Shown here one piece after another: positions 55,458-60,702 of a stretch of DNA of 60,702 bases. The stretch lies in the NCBI RefSeq assembly GCF_012102745.1, contig NZ_JAAVSY010000015.1, positions 1-60,702 on the forward strand, written 5' to 3'. The position numbers and the translations under genes are program-made. Origin of the DNA: Haematospirillum sp. H4485. GTDB lineage: Bacteria > Pseudomonadota > Alphaproteobacteria > Rhodospirillales > Rhodospirillaceae. The notes under the pieces are model-generated. The model was not told the origin of the DNA. It worked only from the letters and a program-made list of their open reading frames with translations, and searched no databases. Positions within the stretch are counted from its first letter, which is position 1. Each line of letters starts with the position of its first letter.

Positions 55458-56137
55458 TTTCTTACCCAGGTGCTTAACGCACCTGCCCCTGTACCCAAGA
55501 GTATTCCTGCTGCTGTATAATCCAGCCAAGCGGCTGTACCAGCGATTACGGCTGATATCATCATCGGGCCTGCGGAATTTCGCGATACATTCAAAACTGT
55601 AATAGCCAGAAACAAAGCGGGAAGAGCAAAGCTCATTGCCTCTGCCACCGGCGGGGCCAAGGACTCAAGCGCAGCCCCCAGACAAGCCCCCGCAGCCGTT
55701 CCACCAACCCATGCGACATAAGATCCCAATGTCAGTCCTGCAAGCCATCGACTGCGCAGTTCAGCATCTACACGATGTGAACCGTTCATAGCTGTGGCAA
55801 AGACTTCATCGGTCAGGCCGAAAGCCAGCAGCATATGAGTTCGGTGACTGGCAGGTATTCTGGGCGCCAGTATGGACCCATATAGAAGGTGACGGGCATT
55901 GAGGGCGGTGCAAAGTGCAATGACAAGTGTAATGGATGCATCCGATGTCAGGGCAGCGAGAATCAGGAACTGACTCGCGCCTGCAAAAACAAGTACAGAG
56001 ATGCAGGTTGTGACAACGGGTTCAATCCCTGCAGCTGTTCCTGCCGTACCAAAAGCCATGGCAACCGGCAGGTAGCCAACCACAACAGGAAGAGATGCCC
56101 GCCCTCCACGCACCCAGGCGTGATCATATCCCGTCAT
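55454..56137 (-). CDS. azlC: AzlC-family branched-chain amino acid exporter
   Basis: A 227-residue membrane protein of the AzlC family. It starts GRASLPVVVGYLPVAMAFGTAG and contains VFAGASQFLILAAL, LNARHLLYGSILAPR and FGLTDEVFATAM, all family marks. The start is the ATG at 56135-56137, which overlaps the upstream stop (ATGA). All three genes of this operon are therefore translationally coupled. Together with AzlD it exports branched-chain amino acids or analogues. Confidence 0.92.
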   Translation of the reverse strand: MTGYDHAWVRGGRASLPVVVGYLPVAMAFGTAGTAAGIEPVVTTCISVLVFAGASQFLILAALTSDASITLVIALCTALNARHLLYGSILAPRIPASHRTHMLLAFGLTDEVFATAMNGSHRVDAELRSRWLAGLTLGSYVAWVGGTAAGACLGAALESLAPPVAEAMSFALPALFLAITVLNVSRNSAGPMMISAVIAGTAAWLDYTAAGILLGTGAGALSTWVRK

Positions 56138-58122
56138 TGCTTGCGGAATGTGAAGAGATGTGTTCCTGCGTCCCATTCTCCGTTCCCCTGTGTTTTGTAC
56201 AGCCGTTGATGATGAACACAGCTGAGACCTTCTGCGTCAGCAAGTGCGACAAGGCGTTGTGCGTATGTTTTTTGTTCAACTTCGTAGTCAAGGCCTGCGA
56301 CCAGAGCCTGCAGTTCCAGAATGTGGAAGCGATAGAAAGCCATAAGCGGGTGACTGACCGGTTCCGGAAGGGCTATTTTGTCCACGATTCTGAAAAGATC
56401 CCGTACATACGATAAAGCACCGGACAGCCGCGCAGTTGCCAAGGACAAGCAAACTGGTACGTGCCGGCGGAATGCACGGACAACCTCACCTTCTTCCGGA
56501 GACAGAAGAGCGTACGGAATTGGGACCAGCGTGTCAGCAATATAGTAAAGGTGATGCGCAACCAGATTGAGCTGTCGCTCCTCAACCGTTCTGAACGGGG
56601 CTATCATTTCGTCGCTTACAACAAACGATGCACCCTCGGCCAGGGTATCGGCTGTTGCGCGGAAGAACAGGGCTGTATCCAGATGGTGTGACGCGCCCAC
56701 AGATATAGCAGCGTCAAAGACAGGCCCTGTATTTTCAAAGCTGTCAATGCCGCATTGTAACATGGTAACGCCGGAATGACCCGAGAAGCGCTTTTGCAGG
56801 TGCCGGAAAGCAGTTTCGCTGGGATCAAGAGCTGTAACCTGTAGATCCGGCATCAGCTGTAGAAGCATCTCCAAAGGCAGGCCCGGGCCAGTTCCTATAT
56901 CCAGAAGACGGGCGCGTGGAGAAACTCCTGCGGCCCGGAGAGCGCCGGCCAGTGCCAGAACCTGACGGGCATAAGCGGGGTGGACCAGTTCGTAGGCTTC
57001 GTATGCATCAACATCAATTCGATCCTCAAACAAGATGCCGCGCCCTGTCCGTGGTCTTGACCGAATAGCCGGATCCTTGCACGAAATACCGCATGGGGTT
57101 GAGGGAAGGTCGTGCAAAGTCAGTGCCTCTGCCGCCAGGGCTGCGTGCAGGGTTGGACCTGTTCCTGCAATCTGCATCAACTCCGCTCTTGTTATAGGAT
57201 CAAGGTGAGGGGAGGTGGTGTTGTCTGCTGCCATCTGAGCCAGACGGTATGCCGTGTCCCATGCCGTGTGGCTGCTGTCCTTGTCGAGGGGGCTCAACCG
57301 TTTCCCCCGCCATAATACGCATAGCCCCGGAAGAGGGTGTTGCAGGACATGAACCTGCAAGGCAGGGCTTCCCTTCTTTCTTCTGTGTTCAAGAACGTAT
57401 TGTTCCAGATTTTCGATGGCATCATCCTGATCGAGCGGGCACCCGGTAAAGAGGATCCGCCGCATGTCCACGCCGTTCTGTACCTCGATATGGGCCCGTT
57501 CAAGCAACTTACCGACAATGCGCCAGTCCTCACCGTTATCCGGCCATGGCAGGCTGACATCAAAAACGGTCGGAGCATCGTGTTTATGTTCCGGATAGAT
57601 AACGGTAACCGAGGCCCGTACCGCATTGCTTCCGGAGCGGTATATGTGGGGGCCATCAGCGCGGAAGCGGAGACTCTGGCCCGGGATCAGGCGTGAAGGG
57701 GACTCCCGTGGGCCAGCGGTTAGAACACCGCTCAGCACGGTTATCTGCTCTTCCACCCCATCTGGATGCCCGCCGGCATAACGTGTTGCAGAAGGGCAAA
57801 GGTCCATAAGGTACGCTTCGATAATACGCGGGGTATCCTGGCGATCTATCAGCGTGACCTGAACCCCGTTCTCGGAAACGGCAACCGGATGCTCCGTACT
57901 CTGTAACAGACATCCAAAGGAAACCCCCAGTGCATTGGCCAGGCGGGATACAAGCTCGATCGTGGGCGTTTGTTTGCCCCATTCAATGCCTGAAAGAATG
58001 GAATCTGCGACACCGCTGCTTTCGGCAAGACCTCCAAGCGTCATGCCTCGTTCGTTCCGGGCGGTAGTCAGGTTACGGGCCAAGGCAGCGCTGGTTGCGG
58101 GCGACGGAGATCCTTCGTTCAC
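56134..58122 (-). CDS. XRE-HTH / cupin regulator fused to a SAM-dependent methyltransferase
   Basis: A 662-residue multidomain protein. Residues 13-73 form an XRE-type HTH (LTTARNERGMTLGGLAESSG). Residues about 115-180 form a small cupin (GGHPDGVEEQITVLSGVLTA, then HIYRSGSNAVRASVTVIYPE). After a middle region of about 200 residues without clear family, a class I methyltransferase begins near residue 400: LLDIGTGPGLPLEMLLQLMP, TALDPSETAF, and FVVSDEMIAPF. XRE-cupin regulators often precede azlCD, but fusion to a methyltransferase is unusual. GTG at 58120-58122 with AAGGA 8 nt upstream. An inverted repeat, ATATGTA/TACATAT (58173-58190), lies upstream and may be its operator. The substrate is unknown. 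Confidence 0.82.
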   Translation of the reverse strand: MNEGSPSPATSAALARNLTTARNERGMTLGGLAESSGVADSILSGIEWGKQTPTIELVSRLANALGVSFGCLLQSTEHPVAVSENGVQVTLIDRQDTPRIIEAYLMDLCPSATRYAGGHPDGVEEQITVLSGVLTAGPRESPSRLIPGQSLRFRADGPHIYRSGSNAVRASVTVIYPEHKHDAPTVFDVSLPWPDNGEDWRIVGKLLERAHIEVQNGVDMRRILFTGCPLDQDDAIENLEQYVLEHRRKKGSPALQVHVLQHPLPGLCVLWRGKRLSPLDKDSSHTAWDTAYRLAQMAADNTTSPHLDPITRAELMQIAGTGPTLHAALAAEALTLHDLPSTPCGISCKDPAIRSRPRTGRGILFEDRIDVDAYEAYELVHPAYARQVLALAGALRAAGVSPRARLLDIGTGPGLPLEMLLQLMPDLQVTALDPSETAFRHLQKRFSGHSGVTMLQCGIDSFENTGPVFDAAISVGASHHLDTALFFRATADTLAEGASFVVSDEMIAPFRTVEERQLNLVAHHLYYIADTLVPIPYALLSPEEGEVVRAFRRHVPVCLSLATARLSGALSYVRDLFRIVDKIALPEPVSHPLMAFYRFHILELQALVAGLDYEVEQKTYAQRLVALADAEGLSCVHHQRLYKTQGNGEWDAGTHLFTFRKQ

Positions 58123-58172
58123 CGGATATTTCCTTTTGGTTGGGTGGTTAAAAGAGCATTCGATCTTCCATT

Positions 58173-58190
58173 ATATGTAGAAGTACATAT
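58173..58190. promoter_or_regulatory. Inverted repeat upstream of the XRE-cupin-methyltransferase gene
   Basis: ATATGTA (58173-58179) and TACATAT (58184-58190) with a 4-nt spacer, 51 bp before the start. It is a plausible autoregulatory operator for the XRE domain. The rest of 58123-58340 is AT-rich without a gene. Confidence 0.5.
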
Positions 58191-58340
58191 GATCCCCCAT
58201 TAATGTGATTGTATGTTAACTGTTAATCGACTGTATTTATTATTATTTTATTATGTTAACGCCATGTTTTGTTTTCTTCTCTGAATTGTCAACGTATGTC
58301 ATTTCTGTCTATAGTGTTCTGTAATGGGTTGTTTCTGGAC

Positions 58341-58375
58341 AAAAAAAAGAGGCCCCGTCCTTACGGATCAGGGCC
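58341..58375 (-). terminator. Terminator downstream of the amidase gene
   Basis: On the minus strand, GGCCCTGATCC and GGACGGGGCC form a stem with a GTAA loop, followed by a run of T (A8 at 58341-58348). Confidence 0.85.
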
Positions 58376-58400
58376 GCCCTATCTGTAGGCAGTGCCTTAT

Positions 58401-59171
58401 TTAGGCAGGAAAGTACTTATCGACCAAAGCGTACAGGATTGCTGCGGTTTCAACATCCAGTGCCCCGTCATAATTGCTTTGACGGAAATGCAGTTGCAGG
58501 CTGCGCACCAAGTTGCGGAAACCACTGTCTGTTCCAGCTTCAGACGTGTCGTAGCCGTATTTCTTGAATTTGCCAATGACACTGTTCCGGTCCGGTATTC
58601 CCCCTGCCGTAAACTGTGCCATGTACTTCTGCTTGGTTTCGTCGTTGTGCCAGGCACCTATGCCGCTTTGATACAGGGCTTCCCAAGGGAAGGCTGCGCC
58701 GGGATCGCTCTTTCGTCCTGGTGCAATGTCGGAATGACCAATCACATTGGTGGGGGTGATATCCGGATAGCGCTCCAGGATATTAAGGGCCAGCTGTTTG
58801 ACAGCCTCAATCTGTTCCGGGTTGTAGGGCGGGAATGTGAAGCGTCCGCCGTTGTCACTGGCAAGGTTGACGATTTCGATCCCGATGGCAGTGTCGTTCA
58901 GATTGGAACGTCCTGCCCATGCGCTGCGCCCGGCGTGCCAAGCGCGTTCCTGCTCGTCCACCAGATTGAAGATCCGCATATCGTTGAAGCCCGCAGCCTT
59001 GTATGTCGGGTCGGTCGGATCGGGAACCAGGTAGTGTGCGCTGACATTTTTGCCGGTCAATGCGCGTGCTGATGCGGCAAAATCAACAGCCGTATAATGC
59101 ATGACCAGAAAACGGACCCTACGATTGAATCCCGCAACAGAGCGGTAAGAGTTATAATCTATGGGATACAT
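58401..59171 (-). CDS. N-acetylmuramoyl-L-alanine amidase (AmpD/AmiD type)
   Basis: A 256-residue amidase_2 protein cleaving the muramic acid-L-alanine bond of peptidoglycan. The zinc ligands are in FLVMHYTAVDF (His) and NVIGHSDIAPGRKSDPGAAFPW (His and the Lys/Asp pair); a Glu in AIGIEIVNL is also conserved. The C-terminal part of about 70 residues resembles a peptidoglycan-binding helical domain. No signal peptide is visible from the chosen ATG at 59169-59171, which has AAGGAAA 8 nt upstream. It lies beside phage tail genes and may be an endolysin, but it is separated from them by a terminator. Otherwise it is a housekeeping AmpD-like enzyme. Confidence 0.9.
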   Translation of the reverse strand: MYPIDYNSYRSVAGFNRRVRFLVMHYTAVDFAASARALTGKNVSAHYLVPDPTDPTYKAAGFNDMRIFNLVDEQERAWHAGRSAWAGRSNLNDTAIGIEIVNLASDNGGRFTFPPYNPEQIEAVKQLALNILERYPDITPTNVIGHSDIAPGRKSDPGAAFPWEALYQSGIGAWHNDETKQKYMAQFTAGGIPDRNSVIGKFKKYGYDTSEAGTDSGFRNLVRSLQLHFRQSNYDGALDVETAAILYALVDKYFPA

Positions 59172-59413
59172 GTAAGATTTCCTTGCAATAAATAATAAAA
59201 TGCTATGCAGCGTTTCGTGTATATGGCACAGGGCTGCCTCTTTCTGACACACCTTTGCCTGTGTTTCTGATCTTGTTGTTCCCGGCATTAAACAACGGGT
59301 ATTCCTGCCATTCATAACGAGAGACCAGTACATTGTTTATTATATAGAAAAATGGCTTAAGTTCGTCATAAAGTTTTCAAAAATATGTTTTGTCTTTTCC
59401 GTTGCAGACGAAG
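59172..59413. other. Intergenic region between amidase and tail genes
   Basis: No gene is supported. The region is AT-rich, especially 59330-59400, and probably contains the promoter of the amidase gene. Longer in-frame extensions of the amidase into this interval are not conserved. Confidence 0.5.
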
Positions 59414-59444
59414 AAAAAGGACCGCCTTACGGGAAGGCAGTCCT
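59414..59444 (-). terminator. Terminator of the tail-fibre operon
   Basis: On the minus strand, GGACTGCCTT and AAGGCGGTCC flank CCCGT and are followed by TTTTT (A5 at 59414-59418). It lies about 45 bp downstream of the tail-fibre assembly-like gene. Confidence 0.85.
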
Positions 59445-59486
59445 GCTGGATCTTGTGTTCAGGTGTTCTTGTAAGAGTCTGTCGCG

Positions 59487-59942
59487 TTAATGCCCGCCCG
59501 GTGGTTCCTGTGGCCAGTATTTATCGGCGTAGTAATCGTCGGGGATGGGGTCTGTGGCCTCCAGGCTATCGCACCGGGTACGGATAGCGGCGCGGAGGGC
59601 AGTCACTGACTCAGGGACAGCTTTGCCGGTTTCCATCTGGCGGATAATGTACCAGTCGGTCCTGAAAAGGTGGTTCCAAGCTATGCCCTTGACCATGGCG
59701 GCTGTGGGGGGATTGATTGTTATTGGTTCTTCTTTCGGAATGGCCTCAATCACCCAGGCATCCTGATCCCAGCGGGCTTGTTCCCCATCGGCAAGGGCAG
59801 GCGGCGGAACGGTGACACACCCGGCGGGGATCAGCCAGTTATCGGGTGAAAGTGGATCGCGGTGGCTGTCATCAAGAATGGCTTCACCAACATAAATGTC
59901 GTTGATTGTACGATAGACTGTGTAGGGCACCATAAACCTCAT
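59487..59942 (-). CDS. Phage tail-fibre assembly-like protein
   Basis: A 151-residue protein following a tail-collar fibre gene, as tail-fibre assembly (tfa-like) proteins do. Its middle and end (DGEQARWDQDAWVIEAIPKE, then LRAAIRTRCDSLEATDPIPD, ending PDDYYADKYWPQEPPGGH) resemble short DUF4376/tfa-type proteins but are not diagnostic. The ATG at 59940-59942 overlaps the fibre-gene stop (ATGA), favouring that start; an in-frame ATG lies at 59933. A chaperone role for the fibre is inference. Confidence 0.6.
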   Translation of the reverse strand: MRFMVPYTVYRTINDIYVGEAILDDSHRDPLSPDNWLIPAGCVTVPPPALADGEQARWDQDAWVIEAIPKEEPITINPPTAAMVKGIAWNHLFRTDWYIIRQMETGKAVPESVTALRAAIRTRCDSLEATDPIPDDYYADKYWPQEPPGGH

Positions 59943-60702
59943 CTGAAGCGGATGCAGGGGAGAAGGGCGACGTTGCGGGGGCGGGCATGCCAAAAATAGG
60001 ATGGTCCGCCATGACCATTTAGCGAGTAGTGATTAGGAAGGCGGGAGGAGCCTGATAGGCCGTGCGCGATAGAGCCGTGACCGTCGTACGCATCCCACGT
60101 TGCTGATGCAGGCTGGCTATTTCCATTTTGCTGGTAAGGTACAACAACATCGTTTCCGTCATCGAATGCCATTTGAGAACCACGTTGCCACGACCCGAAC
60201 GTCCGCCTCGGATCCACGCCCCTTCCTCCATCCCATCCGCGCAGGAATTCACCGCGCAGGTCTGGCAGGGAGAAGGTTGTTCGGCCATCACCACTTCCGA
60301 ACGTGGTTCCGATCACTGCGAACAGTTGTGCATAGTCTGTTCGTGACAATGTTTGTCCATTGCATACTAGGTAAAATGGCGGCGGTGTCCGCCCAGCATG
60401 CATGATCACGCTGCCCACCGGGGCTGGGAATGCCTGGGCCAGCGCCGCAGGCGTAACTGCCTTTTCCGTGTTCGTCCCGGCCTTGATTTCATCCGCTGTT
60501 GCCAGCCGGACGATGCCAAGGGTGCTTTCGGTGGCCGCTCCCACCTGATCCCTTATGTTTTTTGCGGTTTGGGTTATAGTGCCCTCGATCTGTGCCTTGA
60601 GGGCAGCATCGGCGGCGGCGAAGGCTTGCTTCAGGTCGGCCTTGACGGTTGCGGCCTTGTCGTCCACGGCCCGACGCAGACCTGCCGGCGTGACCGCACG
60701 GG
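59939..60702 (-). CDS. Phage tail-collar fibre protein (5' end outside window)
   Basis: The frame stays open to the right edge, so the gene is partial. The visible part begins AVTPAGLRRAVDDKAATVKA, a repeat-like segment of tail fibres. It continues with TESTLGIVRLATADEIKAGT and AVTPAALAQAF. The tail-collar domain follows: VGSVIMHAGRTPPPFYLVCN, FGSGDGRTTFSLPDLRGEFL and RGWDGGRGVDP. The end (WHARPRNVALLPCIRF) is the standard collar-domain terminus. A GTG at 60667 is internal. This marks a prophage, tailocin or phage-remnant module to the right. Confidence 0.88.
   Translation of the reverse strand, partial: RAVTPAGLRRAVDDKAATVKADLKQAFAAADAALKAQIEGTITQTAKNIRDQVGAATESTLGIVRLATADEIKAGTNTEKAVTPAALAQAFPAPVGSVIMHAGRTPPPFYLVCNGQTLSRTDYAQLFAVIGTTFGSGDGRTTFSLPDLRGEFLRGWDGGRGVDPRRTFGSWQRGSQMAFDDGNDVVVPYQQNGNSQPASATWDAYDGHGSIAHGLSGSSRLPNHYSLNGHGGPSYFWHARPRNVALLPCIRFR

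Overview
This window looks like chromosomal DNA of an alphaproteobacterium, most likely a member of the Rhodospirillales. The reasons are the family mix: a SapC-type protein, a DUF3333-type long PstA, the Entner-Doudoroff genes as zwf-pgl-edd with eda divergent, a PrtD-like type I exporter and glnB-glnA. A Haematospirillum-like host-associated relative is my guess only. No rRNA, tRNA or CRISPR array was seen. Base composition is moderately GC-rich, with a visibly more AT-rich patch at about 14.4-17.1 kb.

Layout. 1-114 is the 3' end of an IS5-type transposase. 206-2162 holds a SapC-family gene and a UDP-glucuronate decarboxylase-like SDR. 2218-5075 is a GABA/omega-amino acid module whose gabD carries an in-frame TAG. 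4984-9956 is the choline-to-glycine betaine block (betA, betB, BCCT transporter), with rfbA coupled to the transporter. 11.0-14.2 kb encodes a type I secretion ABC protein and its adaptor. 14.5-16.3 kb is a classical autotransporter split by an in-frame TAG. 16.3-19.0 kb (minus strand) is the most unusual region: a candidate beta-pore-forming toxin followed by two tandem paralogous proteins with complete RING-H2-like zinc-ligand sets and coiled-coil tails. 19.1-21.2 kb is arginase plus ornithine cyclodeaminase. 22.1-24.0 kb is an HTH-ParA/ParB pair. 24.2-26.0 kb is glnB-glnA.

26.0-34.0 kb (minus) is an nfrB-nfrA-ybcH-like-wecB operon, predicted to be a c-di-GMP-controlled exopolysaccharide export system linked to UDP-ManNAc supply. 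34.0-37.4 kb carries a periplasmic glutathione peroxidase, a Zn/Cd/Pb P-type ATPase with a MerR-type promoter, and arfB. 37.5-38.3 kb encodes a two-part YeeE/YedE sulfur transporter. 38.3-43.4 kb holds eda and zwf-pgl-edd. 43.4-45.6 kb is a TPR-GT41 (OGT/SPINDLY-like) protein. 45.8-46.7 kb is a decayed ABC efflux operon (adaptor tail plus ATPase, no permease). 46.7-48.0 kb is rsmB. 48.15-54.45 kb is the Pho regulon core with a clear Pho box: pstSCAB-phoU-phoB, without phoR. 54.6-58.1 kb holds a small acidic ORF and an operon of an XRE-cupin-methyltransferase fusion with azlC and azlD. 58.4-60.7 kb holds an amidase and phage tail-fibre genes running off the right edge.

Themes: osmoprotectant synthesis, nitrogen and phosphate control, Entner-Doudoroff sugar catabolism, cell-surface polysaccharide export, and a possible host-interaction island (autotransporter, toxin candidate, RING proteins). 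A 16-bp perfect palindrome occurs at the end of parB and again, inside a 20-bp palindrome, at 37393-37412. It is a candidate parS or operator site.
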